Of a stretch of DNA of 64,000 nt, positions 1 to 12,738 are shown piece after piece. The notes under the pieces were generated by a model. It made no database searches. It had not been told where the DNA came from and saw only the letters and a program-made list of their open reading frames with translations. Made by a program: the position numbers and the translations under genes. This DNA is from Linnemannia elongata (taxonomy: Eukaryota; Mortierellomycota; Mortierellomycetes; Mortierellales; Mortierellaceae): assembly GCA_036320915.1 (NCBI GenBank), contig JAXBDG010000010.1:2108001-2172000 (forward strand). The letters run 5' to 3'. Each line of letters begins with the position of its first letter. Position 1 is the stretch's first letter.

Positions 1-664
1 ACCTGTTTCTCCTCTGACCCACACCCAAGAAAAAAAAAACACAATTGTTCCAAAACTCCAAAAACAAATTGTTCATCTATCCCAACACAGCCCATCATCT
101 CCCTCCCTTCGTTCACTTGCTGCTTTGTTTATGTCTTACGCCTTGAATTGCAATATTGTACTCCAAAGGCAAGTGTAATGTTTCCGAACAAAAAAAAACA
201 AAACAAGCAAAGCTTAACCCACGACAAAAACAAACAAAAAGCAAAAGCAAACACAACTCACTCCTGCACTGTCATAGAATCCCTTCATCGATCTCTTTCT
301 CTCTCTCCCTCCCTCTCCTCCAAACCGATCGCGCGCCTTCAAAATTTCCGCGCGGCAGCGTGGAGTATTATTCTTCAATTGGTGGCAGCAAATTAAGGAC
401 CGCCCTACTCTCCAACCATGTTCAATTGCTCAGATCATGGAGCATTTGGGTGCGTCCCTCGCTTAATTCGACTATTTTTGTGAATTCTTGTGCATGTGTA
501 CACCGACATCCACATCCGCAATCAACCTTGCTTCCCCCTGCCTGCGAAAAGAAAAAAAAAAGTACATGTATGTATATGCAATTGATGTTGCTTTAATTCA
601 GAGCCCCATGCACCACAAATGAAAACTAAAATACAAAAAATGAAAGAAAACAATGAAAAAGGAA
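1..664. other. Intergenic, no gene seen
   Basis: A-rich and C/T-rich low-complexity DNA with short A runs. The open frames here are short, biased in composition and look like nothing known. It is the 3' flank of the minus-strand PI 4-kinase gene, whose stop codon lies at 665-667. Confidence 0.6.
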
Positions 665-3600
665 TCACCACCAGGAAAAGTAGGGTAGGTTCTTGGTGAC
701 AGGTTCGATGCGTTCAACAAGGACAACACGCCGCTCGCGAAGCTCACGCTCTCGCTGTCGCTGCTTCCTCAACTTGCGCTCCCTCCTCGCCGCCTGGCCA
801 AGTCCGAACCCCTCAACTGCCAACAAATGGCCATCAAAACTGAGACCTCGTCGGAGTCGGTCAGCCCATTTCGGTCTCTCACTCAACCCATCTTCTCCTC
901 TAGATCCAGAGACAGCTCCGTAGCCACGAGCAAAGAATCCTCGGCCACGCTCAGGTTCATCAACAGCTCCTCCTCCCGAGGATGAAGTCGACTCTTGAGT
1001 TCCCACCTTGGACAGTCTCGTTCGTGCCGCCTCCAAAGTGTCAGGGTCGCCTGAAGGGGATACCACGGTCTCGAATCGGATCGTGCCCGTCTTGTCGTCC
1101 TGCTCAGTCCGGCTACGACGATGGTTTCTTGGACTGCTGGCCTGCGATGCACCCACAACAGCCGCAACGGTAGACTCGTCCATCGGATGAACCAACCCCT
1201 GCGAAGGTGGTCTCACAGTGACCTCTTGGGGCAATGGTTGTGCTGGTGTAGGAGCAGGCCGACGGCGAGGAGACCTTCCACCTTCACTCTGATGACTCTG
1301 TCGACGACGATGGTTCGTTGCTCCAGCTGGACGTTCTCCGTTCTCTGCCAGAGCCATATCGATCGAGATCATGCCCTCCCGAGCCGTCCTTTGCGGATCC
1401 GACAATTGACTGCTGCTGCTCCTACTGCGACGATGTGCCGCCGGTGCCCGAAGATCTCCCGTGCTCTCAGCAAGGTCATCCGAGAACCCATCATACTCCT
1501 CATCATATGAGAACGCGTCGTCATCATAATCCTCGTCATCATCATAGTCGTCCTCATCCTCCAGATCGTACTCGCCATCACTCACAACCTGCCGGAAACT
1601 GTCATGCTTGGGCAGCTGCAACGATGACGCATTCTCCTCCATGTCAATCACCACATGCGGGACATTCTTGGCCTTCAAACTCTCAGGATCCAGGTACAAC
1701 GACGCTGTTCCTTCACCAACTGCCGTGGAAGAAGTCGAAAGAGTCTTGATATTCGACAGTCGGTCGCCCACCGAGGACTTCATGCTGCCATAGTTGAGGT
1801 AGCCAGACTTGGCATCCATGGTCATGGCCTTGGGTTGTGAAGAGGTATATTTGTGGCCATATCCCATGCTGCCATATCCTGTAGTGCCTTCCTGTGGTTG
1901 CGATCCTGGAGCCTGACCGTCAGCTTGGATGGGGAGTCCAAGGCTAGGGATTAATCCCAGCTGAGCAGGCGAGACACCGGGCTCTAAAGTGACCTCCTCA
2001 TCCCAAACGACCAAAGCAACACGACGGCAGAGATCCATAGGTCCTTGGTCCAGGTTCTTGAGTGTCTCGACAATGTTCCAGCCCTGACCCTTCATGACCG
2101 CCATCTGCTTATCAAACATGCCCTGGTCAAAGTCACTGTCAATGCTGAACAGTCTCCTCAGGTCTGCAATCGTCTCACGCCACCATACAGGGGATGACAA
2201 GAGGGGCAAAAAGTGATCCCGGGTGGCCTTGGTGAATGGCTGAGAGATCAGGGGACGAGGCAGGAACAGCCATCCGTAAGGGTACGAGCGCCAAGAGTCG
2301 GGGTGTTTGAAGGGGAAGGCAAGGCCATTGTCGATGGCTGCGACGTGGACATGGTTGGGTCCGTAGTGGGCCTCCATGACCTCAGCAGGGGTCAACTTGG
2401 TGTCTTTGGTAGTGCTAGACGCTGCAGCTGCCTCTGTCTCTAAGGATGATCGCTTTGTAGGCGATCCGGAACGCTGCTCCTGGCTCAACAATCCTGTGCG
2501 CTCAGTGGCATTGTCGTCGTCCTGCAAAAGCTCCATGCCAGAGACAGCTCGGGAGAGGTTGGACCGTGGTGGTGTTCCAGGAGGAGTGGCCAGCATGCCG
2601 TTGCGACTTGATGAACCCTCGCGCAAGGAAGAGTTGGAGCGAACAGATCCCCGATCTGAGTACAGACCCAACAGATCACCGACCCTAGAGCTCCGCCTTG
2701 CTGGTTCTTGTTGGAGATGACTATTCTGAGTAGCGCCTACAGGTGCTGTCACAATCGAAATCCCTTCCTTTTCGCAATACCGAATCATCCAATTGTCCAA
2801 TCCTCGGTCTATTGTTGGTTGAAAAGCACTTTGTTAGGTCAATTCATACAACGGTGACAACACAAGTACATGTCCGAGCGTTGAGAAAAAGAACATGAGC
2901 GTACCAGTGTTTCGAATGAGATAGTCGAGAATGATCATCTTTTCAAACTGTTCCCGGAACTGCTGTTGGAGGGCAGGTGTCCAGTTGAATCCAGGCTTAT
3001 CAGGACCATGTCCGAGTCCGCCCGCTGCACCACCATTCAAACTGGCTCCGTCCGTTTCTTGGTGGCTATGGATACTCTCAGGGGCAGAACGTCTCCATGT
3101 CTTTCCTTTGCCGTTAGCATCGCCAACAGGGATCTCGAGGGGCCAAGGGTGGTCACGCATAAACAGGTTCGCATCCTTGAATCCGTTCAAGAACAGCTGG
3201 AAACTTCCGACCTTATCAGGAAGGGGCTTTGCACCTCTTTGCAGCTGAGCAGCGCGACGGTCCAAGTAGTCATAGTGGAAAGCAGATGACGACAGCCACA
3301 CCACCTCTGTGCTTGGCACAATATTCAATTTGAGTCGACGGTCCACCAACGAAGTAGCCGATTCTGAGATATATCCAAGATTAGGGATCAAGCTGTGAAG
3401 GAGAACGGGAGAATCAAGACGATGTTGTTAGAGCTCAGCTTGCTCATTATTTGGTCATATACAACAACCATTCCTTCTTGCAAAACTTACCAGCTACGCC
3501 CAAAGCAGCAGGGAAAAAGGTTTCGATGGATCCACTTGGCCCACTTGGGATTAAGCTGACCATAGGGCTCCTCGTTTTTGGGCTTGAAGACTCCAACAAT

Positions 3601-5733
3601 CTTGCCATCCAGGTTTCGACAAAAATAGGATCCAGAAGATCCTTGTGCAATTCTCAGTGGTTGAATACCAGAATGAATAGCCTCCTTGACAGAGTCCACA
3701 ATTGCCACAAAGCGGGTGCTGTTCATAGGCTCTGCATGATCTGGTGTCAACGCGGGTGCAGGTTCAACAGGCTGTTGAAGGAAAGAACAAAGCAAAAGAG
3801 AGAAAGATCAGCTACAACTATTTTCCGAAGGTAGCGAAAAGATATATCCTCAAGTCGTCTTATCCCTCCTTCTAACACCCTCGTCTCTTTTACTTGTCAC
3901 CCTCATCCTTATGCCGTCTTCCTCCCGTCTCTTTCTCCTACCATCCTGCTTTCTACATATCCTCTTCTACATCCTTCCCTCTCCTTCTTCATTCCTTCCC
4001 GTTTCTCTCCTATTTCTACCCCCTTCTCTCTCCCTGTGTTCCACCCCGGCATTTCGCCACATTGTTCCAAGGTGCAGTCATCAAACAGAGTATCCCGGAT
4101 TTCCCGCATTCAGGTCCAGCAGCGGTAAAAAAATTCCATGTCAATACACAACAAGGGCCGCTGTAAGTAGGATTTGCAGTGGTTCTACAAAAACACAGCC
4201 CATAGACCCAGAAAGTTTCCTTCTCTTTTCCATTGTATATATGCCTCCTTGATTCTCTTCTCCCTTCCTCCCATCGCATCATTGACCGTGTACATGTGTC
4301 TTGTCCATGCTCTCGCTATCATTTTCTTTATGTGTTTGCGTGTCCTTTTCCTGATCCTGTGGTCAAGTCACTCCTGTATTCCCCCTTTAAAATGCCTTAC
4401 GCAACATACAAACAAACGAAGAACAAAGAAAAGGATCACCCCTTGGAGGATGTATGTTTACCTTGCCACCATCGACAGATGTCTCGACGGGCTTAAACAC
4501 CGAAGATTGGATCACCCGCTGATCGTTCTCGCGGCCCAGTCCTGGACCCGAAGCGCGCTTCTGTCGTCGGCTGCCACCCAATCGTGGTCGGCCCCAACGA
4601 GAAGGAGTCGCATTGGCCTTGCCACCGACACCAAAGCCAAGACCCAGCCCATCGCCCGATCCTAGCAAGGTACCCCTCTCGCCTTGATTGCTGCTACTGC
4701 CAGTAGTGCCACTTCCAGAGCCTGTATTGCTTCCAGGACCCTGCAGTTGAGCGCCAGGGACAGCAGGACTAGTTGGCAACAATCCTGTTCCTTCTCCGAT
4801 GATTGGTTGGCTGTTGGTAATGGCATCGAAGGTCGCCCCGCTCCTGGCCTGTTCGCGCAAAAGCTCCTCGGGCAGGTTGTGCAGATCGGGCCGAATCTCC
4901 CGCAGGACCTGACGTCGCTGGGACTTTCGAATCCCCCGTGGGCCATCCTCGGTTGTGTATGGGTGTTGTTTGGGTCGGATGTGAAGCAGATCGGATGTCG
5001 ATCCGGTCAGGCTTGGGTTGTTTTCCTTATTGTTGCCAAGAAGACCGGTTGCTAGTGACTTTGACCCAACGAGCCGTGCATATGTTGCATCCAGCGCGCT
5101 GTTGCTGCCTTCACTTTGGGAGTGGGTGGGGGCTGAGGTGGTCGAAGCGAGCCGATCCTTGAGTCCGAGAAGAGTCTTGTTCTTGGCAGCACCGAACCGC
5201 GGGAACTGGAAGGCAGGCAGAGATGTGGACGAGGACGAAGCGTCGGCTGCTGCAGAAGATGTCGCCTCTGCAGTTGTTGTTGTTGGCGCAGCTGGTGCAG
5301 ATGCGATCGACTGTGCCGCCGGTCTCAGCCCAGTTGTGGTTGTTGTTATCGTTGTAGTTGTTGTGGTCGTGGTGTTGTTGCCGTTGTTTGTTGTGTTTGT
5401 GGTTGTTGTGGAGCTTGACTTCTTGGCGCCTTCTGAGGTGGACGTGTCACTTTTAATAAAGGAGCGACCGGGGTATGTGTAGCTTTCCATGGTGCGAGGA
5501 CCAGGTGGAGTCGTTATGACGGACGAGGTCTTTGCTTCAGTAGGGTGAGCAAGGGTCGCAGAGTCCTGTTGGCTCATTGTGACGGTGACATGACTGTGGG
5601 TGGGATGCTGCTGCTGGTCTGGTCTGTGCAATGAGTTGTTGTTGTTCGTGTTACTATCGTTGTTGTCTTCGTGATCAGGAGCAGCAGAAGTGTCTTCTTG
5701 GCCTAGAGGCAAGTAGCCATTGTTGTTTGACAT
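665..5733 (-). CDS. LSB6: Type II phosphatidylinositol 4-kinase
   Basis: Makes phosphatidylinositol 4-phosphate on membranes. Four exons on the minus strand: 5733-4462, 3771-3491, 3392-2905 and 2808-665; phases agree at every junction and the product is about 1394 residues. Exon 2 carries the glycine-rich start of the kinase domain (GSSGSYF, then VFKPKNEEPYGQLNPKW) and runs into the CCFGRSCLIPN palmitoylation-type cysteine motif, which is created exactly by splicing to exon 3. Exons 3-4 give STEVVWLSS, then LIRNTDRGLDNWMIRY, the catalytic-loop region conserved in PI4K2, and NGLAFPFKHPDSWR. The roughly 425-residue N-terminus is low complexity with Asn/Thr tracts, and the C-terminal half (after about residue 830) is a disordered Ser/Arg/Asp-rich extension. 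Family members are usually 450-650 residues, so this protein is about twice the usual size. The start at 5733 was chosen because upstream in-frame sequence is pure leader-type repeat. Confidence 0.93.
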
Positions 5734-5892
5734 TGGTTGAGCGGAAAGGGAGTGAGAATGAATGAGTGAATGTTTAAGGAAGAGGGAAAGAAGAAAAAGA
5801 AGGTGGTGGCAAAAGAAGTGAATGGGGGCAACAAGAAAGCAAGAAGGAACAGGAAAGGGAAAAAAAAAAAGTTCTCGTTTCTTGTTGGAGCA

Positions 5893-5929
<37 letters not shown>

Positions 5930-7506
5930 AGGTAAAGAAGAGGAGGATATGAAACAAAGGGAACAGTGCAACGACAACGACACGACTGTACAACGAATAA
6001 AATGAGAAGGAGGACGGGGAAGGAAGGAGAGGCTGGAGGTGGTGTTGAAGGAGGCGTAGTGAAAGACGAAGAAGAGAAGGAAGATGGAAGGAGAAGAAAA
6101 GGAAAGAAAGGATAAAGGGGAGAAAAGCAACTTGCGAAAGAAAAAAAAGAAAGCAAGGGCAAGGGCGTGAAAAGGGGTCTGTGTAGTATGGACTAAAGTG
6201 TGTGGTGCGAAAAGGAAAGGGGGGCGAAGAAGAAGGCGCAGAGAAGACGATAGCTTAAGCTTGGCATGTATCTTCACTTTCTTATCCTGCTGTCACTGAT
6301 ACTACTTCTACATTAGCCAAAGGGTGCCACACATACACCTCCAACAAGACTCCAGCCAGGCACCAGCCAGCTACACTCAGGCATTCAATCCCACAACATA
6401 TCAGCTTGCAAAGTCACCCAGTAGGTCATCATCATTACCAACACATCGCAATCTGGTTGGTTCCCCTATCCCTTCCTTTCTTTTTGTTAGAAAAGAATGA
6501 TATACTTTACACCATACCACTTCCACCCGCAACAACAGTATGTCCATCGCCACATGACCCCCTCTGCATCCCTTTACAACCCCTACTCAAATTTGCAGCT
6601 GGGATCTCGTGGTCCCCCTCTTTTGAAGGATGAGCAACGACAGTACATCGTCATCCACGACGTCCCTCCCTTTCTTTTATTACGTGGCACTCTCACCCCA
6701 ACAAAATATTCGCTCCTCCACCTCCACGGTGTCCATTTTTGCCTCCCTTTTCTTTTTACTTTGGACAACAAGAAGGTATGCATATCGAAAATCAACAAAT
6801 AAAATAGGAGCATCCTCCCTTCTGTCATGCCCTCTCTTATTTTTCTATTCTCCCTTGTTCAGTTCCTTTTGTCTTCGCCACCCCTTCTCTCCCCATCTTT
6901 TATTCTAACCCCCTCACCCCTCCCCTCCATACCCTTCCTTTTCATTGCGCCCTCGGTCAGATCCACATGATGTAAAGACACGACTTATAATTATTGACTC
7001 GTCATTTACAGGAAGATAACATTGAGAGCTTTGAGAAATAAATGGTGTTTACTTCGCACTCTTTTTCTCCCTTAAGGAGACAATTCGCCCAACTCTGACC
7101 AGCCACTGGCAACCTTCTCCAACAGATGCCACTAGCCACTCCTTCGTAAGAATAGTGTGTTCAAAACTAGCCTAAAAAGCCCACATTCCTTCTCTTCTTT
7201 ATGTTTTGGACATGCTACAAAGAAAGAAACGGAAGAAAGAACACAGGGGTAAGTGCTTGGGTGCATCTCCTCTTAAGGAAGACCACAACGGTGAAAAAGG
7301 GGTAAAGTCGGGTTTAATGACTGAACAAGTAGAGATGTCACTTCAGCGAGCTGTGTTGAGCTGACCTCTGGTGTTACGATGTTGGCCATCTCCAAAGGCC
7401 ACGGCGTCGAAGGTTAATGTCTACGTCGTATCCACTCGGACGCAAGTGTTGCCGTTGATTTGAAGTAAGGATGTGCATCTTGTTGGCTTTACCAGGAACG
7501 AAGCAT
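5734..7506. other. Intergenic; GA/CT-rich leader then no gene seen
   Basis: 5734 to about 6280 is GA-rich on the plus strand (C/T-rich on the minus strand) with a GA dinucleotide run at about 5897-5928; it is probably the 5' leader and promoter of the minus-strand PI 4-kinase gene. From 6300 to 7500 the DNA is C/T-rich on the plus strand and open frames look like composition artefacts. No coding or RNA feature could be supported. Confidence 0.5.
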
Positions 7507-7809
7507 TCACAACCAACAATAAATGTTAATAAAGCGGTACAAACATCCAGTAGCCTTTATTAAAAAAGTTGACCGAGGGCGTGCATGCATAGAGCTTTCG
7601 CAATGCTCAATTGACCCACACGGCCCTAGATCATGCATATTGTCGTTGTAATCCCCAGCCACTAGACCAGAGAGAAATTGGCGAAGATCGTAGCGATGCA
7701 TCTCATCAACCACCTTCAACAGCATCTCTTTCCTCATCAACTTCCTGTTGGGCACCTTCTTGCAAGCCACTACGTCACCAATAAGCACCCAACGACAGGT
7801 AAAAGGCAA
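7507..7809 (-). pseudogene. Possible XPG/FEN1-like nuclease fragment
   Basis: A 100-codon open frame. The stretch VVACKKVPNRK, a spacer of about 20 residues, then LVAGDYNDNMHDLG resembles the XPG-I / helix-two-turn region of fungal FEN1/XPG-like proteins, where a DSDxxGYKxV-like motif is followed by a SGNDYxxNIxxLG-like motif. The aspartates expected at the first motif are not all present and no N-terminal nuclease part is seen nearby, so this is read as a decayed or partial copy. It could also be a chance frame. It lies just upstream of the first NLR gene, on the opposite strand. Confidence 0.3.
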
Positions 7810-8100
7810 ATGGAAGGCAACAAAAACAAAGAAATGCTACTCATATATCTTCTCTCTCTTCTTAGGGCCATACCTAACTCATAAAGCACTTCGTTGACAA
7901 ACTACCTGGATTCAATTGCACCCTGCCTAGTCGTCTATCCCTTCACGTATTGGCATTCACCTCATCAACTCAAACCACTCTACATCCCCTCAAGGTGAGG
8001 AGCAATCTCAATCCTAGAGATTTTTTAATTTGACGATGATACCATTGAAAATGGTAACTAACTCAGCGTCTCCACCTTGTTTGTCTCCTATAGCTCGACC

Positions 8101-11100
8101 ATGTCCTCTTCGTTACCTCAGGGCAACCCACCACCTCCGCACTCTAATACTGCCGATCCCCCGTTCATCGAACACTTGCAATCGACCAATGATGGCAAGC
8201 GTAACCTCTCTCAGCTCGAGCGTCAGACAAAGTTTGGACGCAGGACATCAAAGACAGGGGACATTTCTACTGCTTTGCACGTAGCGTCATCCAATGGCAT
8301 CGTGTATCCAGGATCATCTGCTTTGAGCACTCCTTCATCACCCGCCGTCTCTTCTCCACCGCCTAACCATTTCCAGGAGACCCCAATGATCGAGCAGGCC
8401 ATCCTCGCCTTGAGGACGCATAGGCTTGCCGCTTACCAGCAGGAGGTCTACATCGCCCCTATGGCCAAACCCAATCCCCAAGCACCTGATACCGATGTGC
8501 TTCCTCTAATGGATAAGGTCGGAGAATTTCTGGCTGGCAACAGCCATGTCATGCTGATCCTTGGCGATTCTGGGGCGGGCAAGTCAACATTTAACCGATA
8601 TCTGGAGAACCGAATTTGGCGGGACTACAAGGCTGGAGACCACATCCCACTCTGCATCAATCTCCCAGCACTTGATCGACCAGACAAGACGCTGGTTGCC
8701 GAGCAATTAGCGACACTCGATTTTACAGAGGATCAGATCTACGAGTTGAAGCGAACTCGCCGACTCCTCTTGATCTGTGATGGCTATGACGAGAGCCAGC
8801 TCACCGTCAACCTCCACAACTCCAACAGATTCAACACCTCCGAACAGTGGGATACCAAACTCGTCATCAGCTGCAGGAGCCAGTACCTTGGTCGGGACTA
8901 CCGCGATCGCTTTGTGCCCAGTGGAGGTGGTCACTACAAACACTCTGGTGACAAACTGTTCCAAGAGGCCGTCATTGTTCCATTTTCGACAGAGCAGATC
9001 AAGGGCTATGTCGAGCAGTACGTCCCCCTCGAGGTAAGGACCTGGCGCACACAGGATTACATGGACAAACTGACGACCATCCCAAATCTCTTGGACCTGG
9101 TCAAGAATCCGTTTCTGCTCTCACTCGCGCTGGAAGCACTGCCTAGAGTCGTTGAGGGCAAGGAGGATCTGTCGACTATCAAGATCACTCGCGCACAGCT
9201 TTACGACACATTTGTGGAGCACTGGAGTAATGTCAACAAACGACGTCTTCAGAGCAACGTGTTGTCAACGGCAGATCGCATTGTATTCGACGAACTTTTG
9301 AATATGGGATTTGTTTCTAAGAGCGTTGACTATTCCACGAGGCTGGCATTGGCGATCTTTGAACAGCAGGGCGGGAACCCGATCGTCCAGTATGTTCATG
9401 AAAAGAACTCTTGGAAAGAGCAGTTCTTTGGACAGGATACAGAAGTCCGGCTCCTACGAGATTCGTGTCCCTTGACCCGAACAGGCAACCTGCACCGCTT
9501 CCTTCATCGTTCCATGCTCGAGTACTTTTTATCGTGCGCCGTCTTTGACCCCAGTAAAGTCGTCCTTGACCCCAATAAGCGCCAAGACCACGATGGGTCA
9601 TCCCAGCAGACGGATTCTGCTTTGTCTGATGACCAGTTGATCGATACCGATGGCCCTTTGTTCACGAGGAACCTTCTCACTGAGCCCTCCATCATCCACT
9701 TCTTGAGCGATCGCGTGAAGGAGAGCACTAGTACCTTGTTCAAGCGACAGCTCCTAGCAGTCATCGAGTTGTCCAAGTCGAACGCCAAAGCGAGCCAGGC
9801 TGCGGCCAACGCTATCACTATCTTGGTCCGAGCCGGTGTGCGTTTCAATGGCATCGACCTTCGAGGTATTCGCATTCCAGGAGCGGATCTTACCGGTGGG
9901 CAGTTTGACTCGGCACAACTACAGGATGCTCACTTGACAGGTGTCAATCTTTCTAAAGCATGGATTCGACAGGCGGATCTCAGCCGCGCAGACATGGATG
10001 GAGCCCGGTTAGGAGAGCTGCCGTACTTGGAGGAGTTGGAGGGGGTCTCGTCATGCGACATTTCGCCGGACGGCAAGTTTCTCGCAGCGGGTTTGGTCAA
10101 CGGCAACATCAGCATCTACGACACTGCAACCTGGACAAGGATTCAAGTATTTCAAGGGCACCAAGACCGCGTTACAAGTCTTGCTTACTCGCCGAACAGC
10201 CAACAGTTTCTTTCTGGCAGCGATGACAAAACGGCACGGCTTTGGGACAGCGAGACTGGATCAGCCGTTTTCATTTTGAAGGGACACTCAGACGAGGTAA
10301 CAGCGATGGCGTTCTCTCCAACAGGCCAGCAGGTTGCATCGGCCAGTGACGATAAGTCGGTGAGACTCTGGGACCCTCATACCGGTGCTTCCGTTTTCGT
10401 TTTGACCGACAAAATCGACAGGGTTACTAGCATAGCCTATTCGCCCAATGGGAACACCATTGCCTCCACAGGCCGGGATGGAACAATCCGAATATTCGAC
10501 ACGCTCACCGGATCGCCTGTCTTGAAGTCTTGCAAGGACGGCGATTGGATTCTGTGTCTGACATATTCGCATGACGGTCGGCGAATCGCTACAGGCTCCT
10601 TATTAGGCCGATTGTAACTGTGGGAGGCAACAGCGACCACTCTGGAACCTGGAAGGGAATGGAAAGCACACGCGTTTCCCATCACCAGTGTCACCTTTTC
10701 ACCCGACGGCCGTTGGATCGCCTCATCCAGTGATGATCATACAGTAAAGCTGTCGGACTCTCGTTCCGGCTTACTTGTCTCGTCATTTATAAACCATATG
10801 AGCTTTGTCAGCTGCGTTCGGTTTTCGCCAAAAGGCTCGTACATCGCCAGAGCAAGTTACGACAAAACTCTGCGGCTGTGGGAGGTGAACTCTTCAAGCC
10901 TAGGACTCGGCCCTTATGAGTTACTAGACCCAAAGATGTGTGCGACATACTCTCCGGACGGGCGGACGGCAGCTCATCACTGGCGGTCGACAAGAGCCTA
11001 TGCGACAACTCAACGCAGATTCGGGAGACGTCGACTTTGTTTTCCCCGGCCACCTGTGCTTTACGAAATGCATTACGTTCTCCCCAGATGGTCTTCAATT

Positions 11101-11985
11101 AGCCATCTGCGGCTCTGGGCAGGAAGTGACTCTTTGGAGTGTCAAATCCGGCGCTGCCTCCTCTATTCTCAGTGGGCACGAGTCTGACGTAAATTCTGTG
11201 GCTTTCTCACCTTGCGGTCGCTGGCTTGCTTCTGGCAGTGAGGACATGACGGTGCGGCTTTGGGATACCCGTTCAGGAGCAGCCGGTCATGTTCTAATTG
11301 GCCATAAGGGAACTGTACGGAGTCTAGCATTTTCTCCGGATGGTCGCTGGATTGCATCGGTATGCAAGAAGGGAATTATCATACTCTGGGAGAACGGTAC
11401 TGGCGAACTCAAAGCGGAGAAGACGATCGATATCAATCCTGCTGCACGGAATGTTGTCGCTTTTAAGTCCGGTTGTCTCCAGGTAGCCTCCTGCCATGGA
11501 GATGGAAACATTCGTTTGTGGGACGTCGATCAACAACTTCAAGGTTTCCGATATATCTTGAAGCAAGACCAGAAGAGCTACCGGTTTGCGTTTTCATCCT
11601 GCGGCCAGTGGTGAGCAACAACTCACAGCAATTGTGTTCGACTATGGAGGCTGCCATCCTCGGATCAGGATCAGGAGGCATTGCCGCTGCAGAATCAGGA
11701 TTGTGTGTCAGTCATTGAAGGGTTCACAAGTAACGTTGAGGATGTTGCTTGGAACCCGACCAAGTTGGAGTTTGCGACGGCAAGTTATGAAGGTTCGATC
11801 CGCGCCTGGCGGGTGGTGGAGGACAATGATGGGTTAGGAAGAGTGTGTGTTCGTCTGTTGTGGTCTTTTGGACCAGCCCCTCTTATCACCTCTGGTGCCG
11901 TCCTCAATGATGTTGTCGGTCTCAGTCCAATCAATCGCAAGGTGCTCGAGCAGCGTGGCGCTACTGGATCGTCGCCAGCCAACTA
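8101..11985 (+). pseudogene. NACHT-WD40 NLR-like gene, broken (NLR copy 1)
   Basis: A STAND/NLR-type receptor gene. The first open frame (8101-10617, 838 residues) has a Ser/Pro-rich N-terminus of about 120 residues, a NACHT domain (Walker A GDSGAGKST at about residue 157, Walker B LLICDGYDE), a helical region, a pentapeptide-like stretch (IDLRGIRIPGADLTGG) and the first WD40 repeats. A TAA at 10615-10617 interrupts the WD40 array, which continues in the same frame behind it. Frame breaks follow at about 10,970 (insertion relative to the intact copy at 53,595) and about 11,611 (one G missing, giving a TGA), after which homology resumes to the end at 11,985. Compared with the intact paralogue it lacks the roughly 600-residue Arm-like helical N-terminal region and has an unrelated short N-terminus instead. 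The NACHT part could still be expressed as a truncated protein. No intron is needed. Confidence 0.85.
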
Positions 11986-12059
11986 GTGCAACCTACCAAG
12001 TTTCGTCTCCTACTGTCGTTAATTTAAAGCTAACTTATTGTTGATATTGTATTATGCTT

Positions 12060-12520
12060 GTCCGAATACACCCGGGTGTGTACGGGTGGAAAAGAAAGAA
12101 ATGTTGATAATGGGGCGAGCAGACAGAGGATAGGACCCTGGAATGAAGGCGAGAGGCAAAGAAAGGAACTTGCGACCTTGTGAAAGACCGACTTTTAGGA
12201 TCTCGTTTTGATCGAAAACTTTTGTTTCTGTGTAGATCTGTCGATCACTATGGCTCTTTCAGGAACAACCAGCTGCAATTCTTGGTCTCACTTCGCTGTG
12301 ATGGTTTTGAAACCAGAAACCCTTGGGCTGATCGACTTGGCAACGGTCTTCAATGCTCTATCTATTGCATTAGTAGCTCAATCCTCGATGCTCGTATCTT
12401 TAATACTCGCCCTCTCACTCTCCCTCCTATTGAACGGGGTGGGCGCTGCACTTGTTGATGGTTTCTTCTTTTGCTTTTGCACTTCCCGTTCCTCGTGTAA
12501 CATCGTGATACCCCCTCAGT
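12060..12520 (+). repeat. NLR upstream-leader repeat, copy 1
   Basis: This stretch after NLR copy 1 aligns by eye with the DNA upstream of the intact NLR gene (about 52,310-52,680): both have a GGAAAGAAAGAAATGTTG-type block, a GCGAGAG-AAA block and a TTCGTGTAAC/CGTGTAACA block in the same order. It suggests that the 5' flank of an NLR gene lies here without its coding part. No coding role is seen. Confidence 0.5.
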
Positions 12521-12738
12521 GGCCTTGTCTAAGCCGCATTGTGACCGAAATTGCAGGGCCTTGACGAGTGTCAATCATACTCCTTAAGTGTTATTTCTCA
12601 ACCCTATTACTCCACCTTCGCTGATTGTTCTAATTTTTTGTCTTCATCCAGCACTCGATTCGCCTCTTCACCTTCCACAAGCCAATACAGCTACAAATTA
12701 TCTTGACAATTCCTTCCATCTACCATCGCCTTTCATAC

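Noticed and set aside
5774..6277. Long minus-strand Phe/Leu/Ser-rich frame upstream of the PI 4-kinase start
   Set aside because: Pure C/T-rich leader composition with a (CT)n run; not protein-like.
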